From Pseudomonas benzenivorans (GTDB taxonomy: Bacteria; Pseudomonadota; Gammaproteobacteria; Pseudomonadales; Pseudomonadaceae), in assembly GCF_033547155.1 (NCBI RefSeq), contig NZ_CP137892.1:3162001-3226000 (forward strand): a stretch of DNA of 64,000 nt. The letters run 5' to 3'. Shown here one piece after another: positions 17,360-26,494 of this stretch; within the stretch, counting starts at the first letter, position 1, and every line of letters starts with the position of its first letter. The position numbers and the translations under genes are program-made. The notes under the pieces were generated by a model. The model did no database searches, was not told the origin of the DNA, and saw only the letters and a program-made list of their open reading frames with translations.

Positions 17360-18286
17360 ATGCGATTTACTCTCAGACAACTCCAGGTATTCGTCATCGC
17401 CGCCCAACAGGAAAGCGTCTCCCGTGCAGCCGAGGCACTGGCCCTGTCGCAGTCGGCCACCAGCACCTCGCTGAGCGAGCTGGAACGCCAGTCCGACTGC
17501 CAGCTGTTCGACCGTTCCGGCAAGCGCCTGCGTCTCAATGCCCTCGGCCGCCAGCTGCTGCCCGAGGCGGTGGCCCTACTCGACCAGGCCAAGGAGATCG
17601 AACGCCTGCTGGCCGGCAAGAGCGGCTTCGGCTCGCTGAATGTCGGTGCGACCCTGACCGTCGGCAACTACCTGGCCACCCTGCTGATCGGCAGTTTCAT
17701 GCAGCGTCACCCCGAGTGCCGGGTGGCCCTGCAGGTACACAACACCGTCCACGTGGTGCAGCAGATCGCTCACTACGAGCTGGACCTGGGATTGATCGAA
17801 GGCGACTGCCAGCACCCGGATATCGAGGTTCAGCCCTGGGTCGAGGACGAGCTGGTGGTGTTCTGCGCGCCGCAACATCCCCTGGCGCAACGCCGCGAGG
17901 CGAGTCTGGAGGAACTGGCGCACGAGGCCTGGATTCTCCGCGAGCAGGGCTCCGGCACCCGCCTGACCTTCGATCAGGCCATGCGCCACCGGCCAGGTAC
18001 GCTGAATATCCGCCTGGAACTGGAGCATACCGAAGCGATCAAGCGCGCCGTGGAGTCGGGTCTGGGCATCGGCTGCATCTCGCGCCTGGCCCTGCGCGAC
18101 GCCTTTCGCCGCGGCAGCCTGGTGCCCGTAGAAACGCCGAGCCTGGACCTGCGCCGGCAGTTCTACTTCATCTGGCACAAGCAGAAGTACCAGACCGCCG
18201 CCATGCGCGAATTCCTCGAGCTGTGCCGCGCCCTGACCGCCGGGGTCAGGCGCAGCGACGAGATCGTCCTGCCCAGTCTGGCCTAG
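17360..18286 (+). CDS. finR: LysR-family regulator FinR
   Basis: A 308-residue transcription factor. The N-terminal winged helix-turn-helix is clear (FTLRQLQVFVIAAQQESVSRAAEALALSQSATSTSLSELE), followed by a periplasmic-binding-like effector domain (LNVGATLTVGNYLATLLIGSF onward). In P. putida FinR is needed for induction of fprA by superoxide and also affects sulfur metabolism. Divergent position beside fpr supports the name. The 3' end overlaps the convergent erdR by four bases. Confidence 0.9.
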   Translation: MRFTLRQLQVFVIAAQQESVSRAAEALALSQSATSTSLSELERQSDCQLFDRSGKRLRLNALGRQLLPEAVALLDQAKEIERLLAGKSGFGSLNVGATLTVGNYLATLLIGSFMQRHPECRVALQVHNTVHVVQQIAHYELDLGLIEGDCQHPDIEVQPWVEDELVVFCAPQHPLAQRREASLEELAHEAWILREQGSGTRLTFDQAMRHRPGTLNIRLELEHTEAIKRAVESGLGIGCISRLALRDAFRRGSLVPVETPSLDLRRQFYFIWHKQKYQTAAMREFLELCRALTAGVRRSDEIVLPSLA

Positions 18287-18942
18287 CCGGGAGCACCGCT
18301 CGGGATGGATTCCAGCTGCTGCAGCAGCAACGCCGCCTGGGTGCGGGTGCGCACCCCGAGCTTGCGGAAGATCGCCGTGACATGGGCCTTCACGGTGGCC
18401 TCGGAGACGCTCAACTCGTAGGCGATCTGTTTGTTCAGCAGCCCCTCGCAGACCATGGTCAACACCCGGAACTGCTGGGGCGTCAGACTGGCCAGCCCCT
18501 CGCTGGCGGCCTTGGCCTCGGCCGAAACGGCCGCCGCCTCCTCGGACTGCGGTGGCCACCAGACATCGCCGTCGAGCACTTGACGCACCGCCTGCTGGAT
18601 AGTCTCCAGGGGACTGGACTTGGGGATAAAGCCGCTGGCGCCGAACTCCCGCGAACGCGCCACCACGGCGGCGTCCTCCTGGGCCGAGATCATCACCACG
18701 GGGACCTGCGGGTACTGTCCGCGCAGCAACACCAGGCCGGAGAAGCCGTAGGCGCCGGGCATATTCAGATCGAGCAGTACCAGGTCCCAGTCGGCCTTGG
18801 TCGCCAGGCACGCTTCCAGTTCGGCGATGCTGGCGGCCTCCACCAGCCGCACCTCCGGCCCCAGACCCAGGGTCAGCGCCTGCTGCAGGGCGCTGCGGAA
18901 CAACGGATGATCGTCGGCTATCAGGATTTCATAGGTGGCCAT
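18283..18942 (-). CDS. erdR: LuxR-type response regulator ErdR/CrbR
   Basis: A 219-residue two-component regulator. Receiver: acidic pair Asp10-Asp11, phospho-acceptor Asp58 (LLDLNMP), Ser86 and Lys108. A NarL/LuxR helix-turn-helix covers about residues 150-210 (LTPQQFRVLTMVCEGLLNKQIAYELSVSEATVKAH). The N-terminus MATYEILIADDHPLFRSALQQAL matches ErdR of P. aeruginosa as I recall it; this regulator acts with the kinase MxtR/CrbS to activate acetyl-CoA synthetase and ethanol oxidation genes. No kinase gene is nearby, so it is an orphan here. Confidence 0.85.
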   Translation of the reverse strand: MATYEILIADDHPLFRSALQQALTLGLGPEVRLVEAASIAELEACLATKADWDLVLLDLNMPGAYGFSGLVLLRGQYPQVPVVMISAQEDAAVVARSREFGASGFIPKSSPLETIQQAVRQVLDGDVWWPPQSEEAAAVSAEAKAASEGLASLTPQQFRVLTMVCEGLLNKQIAYELSVSEATVKAHVTAIFRKLGVRTRTQAALLLQQLESIPSGAPG

Positions 18943-19157
18943 CGGCAGATCCTGTTCTTGTTATGTGAGTCCCCACGGCGGCGCCTGTCACAGACGCACA
19001 CGCGACGGTCAGGAGACAAGCCTAGGTCAGTGCCACACGGCAGTGGCCAGGTCACTCCGGCGCCTGAGGCGGCGCCCAGCATGCCGAGCGATGCCGGGGT
19101 GGTCAAGCGCGACGCTTTGCGGCACAGTCTGGGGCTTTGCCCAGCGAGACCCCTGCC
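18943..19157. other. non-coding gap between erdR and the EamA gene
   Basis: 215 bases between divergent genes, expected to hold both promoters. No unmistakable operator, RNA gene or terminator was recognised. Confidence 0.35.
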
Positions 19158-20108
19158 ATGCGAAGCCACGCCCTGCGCGCCGACCTGTTGATGCTGCTGA
19201 CCGCCATGATCTGGGGCTCGGCCTTCGTCGCGCAACGCCTGGGCATGGACGCAGTAGGCCCCTTCCTCTACAGCGGCCTGCGTTTCGCCCTGGCCGCCCT
19301 GGTCCTCTTGCCCCTGCTGCCGGTGCTGCAACGACTTTCGCGCAGCGCTCCGTTGCCCCCCGTGAATCGCCAGCTACTGCTCGGCGGCGGGCTGATGGGC
19401 CTGGCGCTGGCCCTGGGCATCAACCTGCAGCAGGTCGGCCTGCTGTTCACCAGCGTGACCAACTCCGGCTTCATCACTGGCCTGTACGTGATCATAGTAC
19501 CGCTGCTCGGCCTGCTGATCGGCCACAAGACCGGCCTGGGCATCTGGCTGGGCGCCTGCCTGGCGGTGGTCGGCATGTTCCTGCTGAGCGTCGGCGAGGG
19601 CTTCCAGGTCGCCTCCGGCGACTGGCTGCAACTGGCCGGCGCCTGCGTCTGGGGGGTCCATGTGCTGCTGGTCGGCTTCTTTGCCGGGCGGCACGACCCG
19701 CTGCGCCTGGCCGTCGTGCAGTTCGTCACCTGCGCGCTGATCAGCCTGCTGCTGGCGGTGCTGTTCGAGGAAATTCACCTGGACGGCATCATCGCCGCCG
19801 GGCCGGCGATCCTCTACGGCGGCCTGTTCGGCGTGGCGATCGGCTTCACCCTGCAGGTGGTGGCGCAAAAGCACGCGATCGCCTCCCACGCGGCGATCAT
19901 CCTCTCCCTGGAGGCGGTATTCGCCGCCATCGCCGGCGCCCTGATGCTCGGCGAATCGCTCGAGTTACGCGGCTATTTCGGCTGCGCCCTGATGTTCGGC
20001 GGCATGCTGCTGGCGCAGTTGTGGCCGAGAAAGTCGCCGCCCCTCACAGAAACGCCCGCAAGCGCCGATGCAGTGGGTCATCGGCATCAATCGCGCGCTG
20101 CCTCTTAG
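19158..20108 (+). CDS. EamA/DMT family transporter
   Basis: A 316-residue inner-membrane protein with ten predicted transmembrane helices arranged as two EamA repeats. The first repeat starts with LLMLLTAMIWGSAFVAQRLGMDAVGP; the second contains AIGFTLQVVAQKHAIASHAAIILSLEAVFAAIAGALMLGE, both typical of drug/metabolite exporters. Substrate unknown. The ATG at 19158 is preferred over an in-frame TTG seven codons upstream. The last 65 bases overlap the convergent tapT gene. Confidence 0.88.
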   Translation: MRSHALRADLLMLLTAMIWGSAFVAQRLGMDAVGPFLYSGLRFALAALVLLPLLPVLQRLSRSAPLPPVNRQLLLGGGLMGLALALGINLQQVGLLFTSVTNSGFITGLYVIIVPLLGLLIGHKTGLGIWLGACLAVVGMFLLSVGEGFQVASGDWLQLAGACVWGVHVLLVGFFAGRHDPLRLAVVQFVTCALISLLLAVLFEEIHLDGIIAAGPAILYGGLFGVAIGFTLQVVAQKHAIASHAAIILSLEAVFAAIAGALMLGESLELRGYFGCALMFGGMLLAQLWPRKSPPLTETPASADAVGHRHQSRAAS

Positions 20109-20754
20109 CCGCCAGATAATGCTGGCTGAACACATCCAGATAGGCGCCCAGCGCCTCGCCGGCGCGCCGGTCGCCGGCCAGCTCGAGGCAGAGGGCGGCT
20201 ACCTCGGCGGTGCATAGGTGGTCGCCCCGGGTGGAACGGCGCAAGCGATAGCGCGACAACTGCTCCGGCTTGAAGCTCAGTACCGGCAGGCTGTCGAGGT
20301 AGGGGCTCTTGCGGAACATCTTGCGCGCCTCGGTCCAGGTCGCATCGAGCAGCACGAACAGCGGCCGCTTGCCCGACGTCACCTCGACCTCGCCGGTCAC
20401 CCGCTCCGGTGCGGCATACTCACCGGGGAAGACCAGATAGGGCTGCCAATGCGGCTCGCTCAGCAGAGCCGGCAGGGCCGGATCGACCTCGGTGCGCAAC
20501 CAGCCGAAGGCCGTGGTATCGGCCACCACATCGGCGATCAGCCAGCCGGTGTTGCTCGGCTTGAGCGCCTCGACATCGTGCATCAGCAGGCACACGGCCG
20601 ACTGCGCCTCGACTCGTGGCCGCCAGGCGCAGATGCAGTGGCTCGGAATCAGCCGGCAACTCGAGCAGCGCACCGCGCGGGAACCGCGTGCCACGAAGGG
20701 TTTGACGCTGCGCGCGATCCGAGCGGCGCGCAAACGGGCAACGGCGTGGCTCAT
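20044..20754 (-). CDS. tapT: tRNA-uridine aminocarboxypropyltransferase TapT (DTW domain)
   Basis: A 236-residue enzyme that adds the 3-amino-3-carboxypropyl group of SAM to uridine 47 of tRNA (acp3U). Visible: a zinc-like N-terminal cysteine set Cys30, Cys33, Cys40, Cys42, and the DTW motif in LLDATWTEARKMF. The start MSHAVARLR at 20754 is chosen; an in-frame ATG seven codons upstream is possible. Convergent with and overlapping the EamA gene by 65 bases. Confidence 0.88.
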   Translation of the reverse strand: MSHAVARLRAARIARSVKPFVARGSRAVRCSSCRLIPSHCICAWRPRVEAQSAVCLLMHDVEALKPSNTGWLIADVVADTTAFGWLRTEVDPALPALLSEPHWQPYLVFPGEYAAPERVTGEVEVTSGKRPLFVLLDATWTEARKMFRKSPYLDSLPVLSFKPEQLSRYRLRRSTRGDHLCTAEVAALCLELAGDRRAGEALGAYLDVFSQHYLAAKRQRAIDADDPLHRRLRAFL

Positions 20755-20928
20755 CGCGGCAACGCCTGGGAACATCTAAAGGACGCCATACTTGATCCTG
20801 GTCCGACGGGCGCGGCAGTCTAGCAAAGCCACCGCTCATCGGCGTGCATCGCACGACTGAAGGCGCCGTGGCTGAACCTCTGCCAGCCCCTGCCGGTCCA
20901 ACCCTCGTCCCCTTTCCGGAGCCCCCCG

Positions 20929-21330
20929 ATGCTGCGCCCTACCGCCCTGACCCTCGCCCTGCTCCTGCCCTTCGGCACCCAGGCCGCCTCGCTCAACAAC
21001 CATGAGCTAACCAAGATGCTGGAACAGGTCGCCCGGCAAAGCAGCCAGGGCACACCGCGCGCCGTCAACGCCGACATCCTCGATCGCGGCTACACGGTCG
21101 AAGGCAACGAACTGATCAACCACCTCAGCGTGCGCGCCCGCCATGCCGCGCAGATGCGCGGCAATCCCGACACGGTGCGGGCGCAGCTGGCCGACAGCGT
21201 GTGCCGCAATACCGGGTTCCGCCGCCTGCTGGCCCAGGGTGCGGTGCTGCGCTACCAGTTCAGCGAATACCAGAGCAATCGCCCGGTTACCAGCGAGCGC
21301 TTTGCCAAGGCCGATTGCGGCCTGCCTTGA
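20929..21330 (+). CDS. PA3611-family secreted protein (quorum-regulated virulence factor family)
   Basis: A 133-residue small exported protein. A short signal peptide (about residues 1-20, ending FGTQAA) precedes SLNNHELTKMLEQVA. Two cysteines, Cys92 (DSVCRNTGF) and Cys130 near the C-terminus, probably form a disulfide in the periplasm. The pattern fits the family named after P. aeruginosa PA3611, described as a quorum-sensing-regulated virulence factor; its biochemical role is not known. Single gene with a purine-poor upstream region. Confidence 0.78.
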   Translation: MLRPTALTLALLLPFGTQAASLNNHELTKMLEQVARQSSQGTPRAVNADILDRGYTVEGNELINHLSVRARHAAQMRGNPDTVRAQLADSVCRNTGFRRLLAQGAVLRYQFSEYQSNRPVTSERFAKADCGLP

Positions 21331-21478
21331 AGGCGCCTGGCACCCCGTCCCGGTATGACTGGGGCACACAGGGTGGAGAGCGGCCGAACCGTGCCTAGGC
21401 TGATCTGGATCAAGTCCCCCCAGACGAACACGCTGCAAGCTATCGTCATCCTTTCCCGGCAAGTGCAAGGAGTTGGTC

Positions 21479-22882
21479 ATGGCGCTACTCAGCTTTCTCG
21501 GTGCCATTCGACAGGTCACCGGCTCCTGCTACCTGATCGAAAGCCGCGACGGCGTGCGGGTCCTGCTCGAGTGCGGCATGCACCAGGGCCGCCGCCAAGA
21601 AGAGGACAGCAACCGCGCACCCTTCCCCTTCGAGCCCGCCGGCCTCGACGCCGTGATCATCTCCCATGCCCACCTCGATCACAGCGGCCTGTTGCCGCGC
21701 CTGGTCGCGGCAGGCTATCGCGGCCCCATCTTCGCCACCCAGCCCTGCTGCGAACTGATGGAGCTGATGCTGCTGGACTCGGCGCATATTCAGGAAAAGG
21801 ACGCCGAATGGGAAAGCACGTGGCGGATGCGCCAGGGCAAGCCGCCGGTCAAACCGCTGTACACCACCAAGGACACCGAGAAGGCCCTGGCACTGCGCCA
21901 CCCACTGCCCTACGGCAAACCCCATGAAGTGGCCAAGGGCGTGCGGGTCACCTATCACGATGCCGGGCACATCCTCGGCTCCGCGATAGTCGAGCTCGAA
22001 GTGCAGGACCAGCAGCTGACCCGCCGGCTGGTGTTCTCCGGCGACCTGGGCAACAGCTGTTCGCCCTTGATGTGCGACCCGGCCACGCTGGACCGCGCCG
22101 ACCTGGTGCTGCTCGAGTCCACCTACGGCGATCGCGATCATCGCAACAACGGCGAAACGCTCGACGAACTGGCGGCGATTCTGCAGCAGGCTCACCAGGA
22201 TGGCGGCAATGTGCTGATCCCCTCCTTCGCCGTCGGCCGCACCCAGGACCTGCTCTACTACCTCGGACGTTTCTACCAGGAAGGTCGCCTGCCGCAGCAG
22301 GTGGTATTCCTCGACAGCCCCATGGCTATCCGCGCCAACGCCATCTACGCCCGCTACCACGCACAGTTCGACCGGGCCCACCAGGCGGAGATCGAGGCCA
22401 GGCACGTCAGGCGCGCCGAGGACTGGCTGCCGATCCTGCGTTGCACGCCGACCCCCGACGAGTCCATGGCGATCAACCGGATCAAGAGCGGCGCGATCAT
22501 CATCGCCGGCAGCGGCATGTGCAACGGCGGACGCATCGTTCACCACTTCAAGCACAACTTCTGGCGCAGCGATTGCCATCTGGTGTTCCCCGGCTTCCAG
22601 GCCAGAGGCACCCTGGGCCGCGCCATAGTCGACGGCGCGACCACGGCGAAGGTGCTGCACCAACGCATCGCGGTGAAGGCCCAGGTGCATACCCTCGGTG
22701 GCTTCTCTGCCCACGCCGGCCAGTCGCAGCTGCTGGACTGGATCAGCCACTTCTCCCAGCGCCCGGAGCTGTACCTGGTGCACGGCGAACTGGAGAAGAT
22801 GCAGGCGTTGCAGCAGGCACTGCACGAACGCCTGCAATGGGCCGCCCACATTCCCGAGCCCGGCCAACAGGTCGCCCTGTAA
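21479..22882 (+). CDS. MBL-fold beta-CASP metallo-hydrolase (CPSF/RNase-like)
   Basis: A 467-residue cytoplasmic metallo-beta-lactamase-fold enzyme of the RNA-specificity group (YSH1/CPSF73-like). Motif 2 HAHLDH is at residues 63-68; later metal and beta-CASP motifs include YHDAGHILGSA, FSGDLGN and a C-terminal LGGFSAHAGQ with VHGELEKM. These are the residues of zinc-dependent RNA hydrolases, so RNA is the likely substrate, not a beta-lactam. Start at 21479 follows an AAGGAG ribosome site. Followed by a LOG-like gene 157 bases downstream. Confidence 0.88.
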   Translation: MALLSFLGAIRQVTGSCYLIESRDGVRVLLECGMHQGRRQEEDSNRAPFPFEPAGLDAVIISHAHLDHSGLLPRLVAAGYRGPIFATQPCCELMELMLLDSAHIQEKDAEWESTWRMRQGKPPVKPLYTTKDTEKALALRHPLPYGKPHEVAKGVRVTYHDAGHILGSAIVELEVQDQQLTRRLVFSGDLGNSCSPLMCDPATLDRADLVLLESTYGDRDHRNNGETLDELAAILQQAHQDGGNVLIPSFAVGRTQDLLYYLGRFYQEGRLPQQVVFLDSPMAIRANAIYARYHAQFDRAHQAEIEARHVRRAEDWLPILRCTPTPDESMAINRIKSGAIIIAGSGMCNGGRIVHHFKHNFWRSDCHLVFPGFQARGTLGRAIVDGATTAKVLHQRIAVKAQVHTLGGFSAHAGQSQLLDWISHFSQRPELYLVHGELEKMQALQQALHERLQWAAHIPEPGQQVAL

Positions 22883-23039
22883 GACCGTACAGGCAGCCCG
22901 GCAGGACGCACCGGCTCGCCCCCCCTCCCGCTCGATGCCATCCTGCCAAAGCGCCCCGACCCAGCCATACTCTTGGTCAGGAGCGGGCACATCAGGGAAT
23001 CGATACGACCCGGTCCGTATTAGAAAAAGGAGACGTTCT

Positions 23040-24119
23040 ATGCCTTACGAATCGGACGACTATCTGTCTCGGCATTTCCAGACCAGTGGCATCGACCTGA
23101 CCAGCAAGGTGGAGGAGCTCACCACACTGGTCGTGCCCCCGGACAGCCCCAACCTGCCGCTGTACCGGGAAATGCTCATCACGGTGATCCGCATGGCCCA
23201 GGCCGACCGCAATCGCTGGGACGCCAAGATCATGCTGCAGACCCTGCGCGAAATGGAGCACGCCTTCAGCACGCTGGAACAATTCAAGCGACGGCGCAAG
23301 GTCACGGTGTTCGGCTCGGCGCGCACCCCGCTCGACCACCCTCTGTACGGCCTGGCCCGGGAGCTGGGCGCGACCCTGGCGCGTTACGACCTGATGGTGG
23401 TGACCGGGGCCGGCGGCGGCATCATGGCCGCCGCTCACGAAGGCGCCGGCCTGGAAAACAGCCTCGGCTTCAACATCACCCTGCCCTTCGAACAAGGCGC
23501 CAATGCCACGGTGGAAGGCAGCGGCAACCTGCTGTCGTTCCACTTCTTCTTCCTGCGCAAGCTGTTCTTCGTCAAGGAAGCCGATGCCCTGGTGCTCTGC
23601 CCGGGGGGCTTCGGCACTCTGGACGAGGCCCTGGAAGTGCTGACCCTGATCCAGACCGGCAAGAGCCCGCTGGTACCGGTCGTGCTGCTGGACCAGCCCG
23701 GCGGCAGCTATTGGCAGGAACACCTGGCCTTTATCGAGAAGCAGGTGCTGGCTCACGGCTACATCCTGCCCAGTGACCTGAATCTGATGCACCTGGTGCA
23801 CAGCGCCGACGAAGCGGCCGAGGAGATCGCCCGGTTCTACCGCAACTTCCACTCCAGCCGCTGGCTGAAGGGACACTTCGTCATCCGCCTCAACCATCCG
23901 CTCAGTGAGGCAGCCCTGGGGCAGCTGAACCACGACTACGCCGACCTGTGCACGGGCGGCGGCTTCCAGCAACAGCCACCCTCGGTGCTGGAGCAAGACG
24001 AGCCGGAGCTGCACCATCTGACGCGCCTGGCCTTTGCCTTCAATGGACGCGACCATGGCCGCCTGCGCGAGCTGCTGAACTTCATCAATCTGCCACAGAG
24101 CTGGGCGAAGAACGCCTGA
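23040..24119 (+). CDS. LOG family (TIGR00730-type) Rossmann-fold protein
   Basis: A 359-residue protein. The central domain carries VTVFGSARTP, VVTGAGGGIMAAAHEGA and the LOG motif PGGFGTLDEALEVLTL, as in nucleotide 5'-monophosphate nucleosidases (cytokinin-activating LOG and PpnN-type enzymes). About 95 extra residues at the N-terminus and about 85 at the C-terminus make it longer than plant-type LOG. A nucleoside monophosphate phosphoribohydrolase activity is plausible but unproven. An AAAGGAGA ribosome site precedes the ATG at 23040. Confidence 0.85.
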   Translation: MPYESDDYLSRHFQTSGIDLTSKVEELTTLVVPPDSPNLPLYREMLITVIRMAQADRNRWDAKIMLQTLREMEHAFSTLEQFKRRRKVTVFGSARTPLDHPLYGLARELGATLARYDLMVVTGAGGGIMAAAHEGAGLENSLGFNITLPFEQGANATVEGSGNLLSFHFFFLRKLFFVKEADALVLCPGGFGTLDEALEVLTLIQTGKSPLVPVVLLDQPGGSYWQEHLAFIEKQVLAHGYILPSDLNLMHLVHSADEAAEEIARFYRNFHSSRWLKGHFVIRLNHPLSEAALGQLNHDYADLCTGGGFQQQPPSVLEQDEPELHHLTRLAFAFNGRDHGRLRELLNFINLPQSWAKNA

Positions 24120-24149
24120 CACTGCCTGGCACGCATCGACAGCAGAGGT

Positions 24150-24181
24150 GGGGAGATTAGGAGCCGCGCCTAGCTCTCCCC
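24150..24181. repeat. inverted repeat downstream of the LOG gene
   Basis: Arms GGGGAGA and TCTCCCC enclose inner TAGG and CCTA. It sits between the convergent LOG gene and recX and may act as a terminator, though no T-run is present. Confidence 0.5.
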
Positions 24182-24282
24182 GCCACAGGCAAGCTGCCGG
24201 GCTAGGCCATTCGTAAGCGCTTGGGCGCAGCCTTGCGCCACGCGAGGAGCTCGACCGGCGCTACGACTAGGCGCTGGCCGGC

Positions 24283-24744
24283 TTAGTCTTCCACGCCACG
24301 CAGCAGGCGCCCGATCGACTCAAGGGAGAAGCCACGGTAGGCGAGAAAGCGCCCCTGCTGGGCCCGTTCGCGGGCGTCGCCCGGTAACTTGCCGGCGAAC
24401 TTGCGCTGCCAGGTGTCCTGCAGCCGCTCGTTCCAGTCGATGCCGCTGTCGCGTAGCGCTTGTTCGACCTCCGCCCGAGCCAGGCCCCGCTGAGTCAGCT
24501 CCTCACGGATCCGCTGCGGGCCGTAACCGGCCCGCGCGCGATGGTCGATGAAACTCTCCAGATAGCGGGCCTCGGATAGCAAGCCCTCCTCGGCCAGGCG
24601 ATCGAGAGCCGCCTCGATCGCCTCGACCGCGGCGCCGCGCTGGCGCAGCTTGCGCGTCAGCTCGACCCGGCCATGCTCGCGACGCGCCAGCAGGTCCATG
24701 GCGGCGCGGCGCACGGCCAGCGGGTTGTCGAGGATCACGGACAT
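24283..24744 (-). CDS. recX: recombination regulator RecX
   Basis: A 153-residue all-helical protein that caps and inhibits RecA filaments. Family blocks: [19 protein letters not shown] near the N-terminus, [32 protein letters not shown] in the middle, and RRFL-like [21 protein letters not shown] at the end. Directly downstream of recA with a 38-base gap, the common arrangement that couples its level to recA induction. Confidence 0.92.
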   Translation of the reverse strand: MSVILDNPLAVRRAAMDLLARREHGRVELTRKLRQRGAAVEAIEAALDRLAEEGLLSEARYLESFIDHRARAGYGPQRIREELTQRGLARAEVEQALRDSGIDWNERLQDTWQRKFAGKLPGDARERAQQGRFLAYRGFSLESIGRLLRGVED

Positions 24745-24782
24745 GCGCTACGCCCTGCCGCTATGGCCGCCCAGCGGGACGA

Positions 24783-25820
24783 TCAGGCGTCGACTTCGGC
24801 CAGATCGTCGGCGGCAGCCTTGGCCGGAGTGCTGGAGACCAGCAACTTCTCGCGGATCAGGCCTTCGATGGTGCGCGCCACGTCTGGATTGTCCTCCAGG
24901 TACTTGGCCGAGTTGGCCTTGCCCTGGCCGATCTTGTTGCCTTGGTAGCTGTACCAGGCGCCGGACTTCTCCAGCAGGCCGAGCTGCACGCCGAGGTCGA
25001 TGATCTCGCCGTTGCGGTAGATGCCCTTGCCGTAGAGGATCTGGAACTCGGCCTGGCGGAAGGGCGGGGCCACCTTGTTCTTGACGATCTTGACCCGGGT
25101 CTCGCTGCCGACCACCTCGTCGCCTTCCTTGACCGCGCCGGTACGGCGGATGTCCAGACGCACCGATGAATAGAACTTCAGGGCGTTGCCGCCGGTGGTG
25201 GTCTCCGGGCTGCCGAACATCACGCCGATCTTCATGCGAATCTGGTTGATGAAGATTACCAGGCAGTTGGCGTTCTTGATGTTGCCGGTGATCTTGCGCA
25301 GCGCCTGGGACATCAGGCGCGCCTGGAGGCCCACGTGCATGTCGCCCATCTCGCCCTCGATCTCCGCCTTGGGCACCAGGGCCGCCACGGAGTCGACGAT
25401 GATCACGTCGATGGCGTTGGAGCGCACCAGCATGTCGGTGATCTCCAGGGCCTGCTCGCCGGTATCCGGCTGCGACACCAGCAGGTCGTCGACATTCACG
25501 CCCAGCTTGCCGGCGTAGTCCGGGTCCAGGGCGTGTTCGGCGTCGACGAAGGCGCAGGTGGCGCCGAGCCTCTGCGCTTCGGCGATCACCGACAGGGTCA
25601 GGGTGGTCTTGCCCGAGGACTCCGGACCGTAGATCTCGACGATGCGGCCCTTGGGCAGGCCGCCGATGCCCAGGGCGATATCCAGCCCCAGGGAGCCGGT
25701 GGAAATGGCCGGAATCGCCTGGCGCTCGTGATCGCCCATGCGCATCACCGCGCCCTTGCCGAACTGCTTTTCGATCTGGCCCAGGGCAGCCGCCAAGGCG
25801 CGCTTCTTATTCTCGTCCAT
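24783..25820 (-). CDS. recA: recombinase RecA
   Basis: A 345-residue DNA-dependent ATPase for homologous recombination and SOS induction. Walker A GPESSGKT at residues 65-72, followed by the canonical [30 protein letters not shown] and [14 protein letters not shown] (L2 loop) segments. The start [23 protein letters not shown] at 25820 matches other RecA proteins; four more codons of frame upstream are ignored. A LexA box lies 41 bases upstream. Confidence 0.98.
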   Translation of the reverse strand: MDENKKRALAAALGQIEKQFGKGAVMRMGDHERQAIPAISTGSLGLDIALGIGGLPKGRIVEIYGPESSGKTTLTLSVIAEAQRLGATCAFVDAEHALDPDYAGKLGVNVDDLLVSQPDTGEQALEITDMLVRSNAIDVIIVDSVAALVPKAEIEGEMGDMHVGLQARLMSQALRKITGNIKNANCLVIFINQIRMKIGVMFGSPETTTGGNALKFYSSVRLDIRRTGAVKEGDEVVGSETRVKIVKNKVAPPFRQAEFQILYGKGIYRNGEIIDLGVQLGLLEKSGAWYSYQGNKIGQGKANSAKYLEDNPDVARTIEGLIREKLLVSSTPAKAAADDLAEVDA

Positions 25821-25860
25821 TGAAGTCCTCACGTGATCAAGAGGGCCTGACGGCCAACAA

Positions 25861-25876
25861 CTGTATAAGTAGACAG
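25861..25876 (-). promoter_or_regulatory. LexA box of recA
   Basis: CTG-N10-CAG with an AT-rich core (CTGTATAAGTAGACAG on the plus strand), placed in the recA promoter region between pncC and recA. Fits the gammaproteobacterial SOS consensus; implies DNA-damage induction of recA-recX. Confidence 0.85.
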
Positions 25877-25903
25877 TATTATTCCATAGGGCAAGTCGCC
25901 CGC

Positions 25904-26416
25904 CTACCCCGCCCCCGGATTTTCTTTCGCCGAAAGCCGCAGCAACCCCTCTAGGGCGGCCTCGACCGTTTGTCGGCGCACCTGGGCCCGGTCGCCGGCG
26001 AACTGCCGGCGCCGGCTGAACAGCTGTTCGCCGTCGCCCCAGGCCAGCCAGACGGTGCCCACCGGCTTGTCCGGCGAACCGCCGTCCGGGCCGGCCACGC
26101 CGCTGACCGCGACCGCATAACGCGCGCCACTGGCGGCCTGGGCGCCACGCACCATGGCCTCGACCACCTCGCGGCTGACCGCCCCCACCGTGGCGAACAG
26201 CCCCTGGGGAACGCCCAGCTGCCGGCTCTTCTGCACATTGGAATAGGTCACATAGCCGGCCTCGAACCAGGCCGAGCTGCCGGGAACCCGGGTAATGGCC
26301 TCGGCGATGCCGCCGCCGGTACAGGACTCGGCCGTGCTCACCTGTTCCCTGGCGGCCAGCAGTCGCGCCCCCAGCTCGGCGGCCAGGCGGGTCAGCTCTC
26401 GATCATCCACTGTCAT
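25904..26416 (-). CDS. pncC: CinA C-terminal family, nicotinamide-nucleotide amidase PncC
   Basis: A 170-residue single-domain CinA-C protein that deamidates NMN to nicotinate mononucleotide in NAD recycling. Ser31 of [11 protein letters not shown] is the expected nucleophile and Lys63 (VQKSRQLG) the partner; [22 protein letters not shown] is the conserved substrate loop. Length suits stand-alone PncC, with no molybdopterin-like N-terminal domain. It is just upstream of recA on the same strand and divergent from mutS. Confidence 0.9.
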   Translation of the reverse strand: MTVDDRELTRLAAELGARLLAAREQVSTAESCTGGGIAEAITRVPGSSAWFEAGYVTYSNVQKSRQLGVPQGLFATVGAVSREVVEAMVRGAQAASGARYAVAVSGVAGPDGGSPDKPVGTVWLAWGDGEQLFSRRRQFAGDRAQVRRQTVEAALEGLLRLSAKENPGAG

Positions 26417-26494
26417 CGCTACTCCGGGGTGAAACGGGCAAGGGGGATACCCTACACTAGGCGCTTTTGCGATTCAGCCGGACAGTCCAGAACG

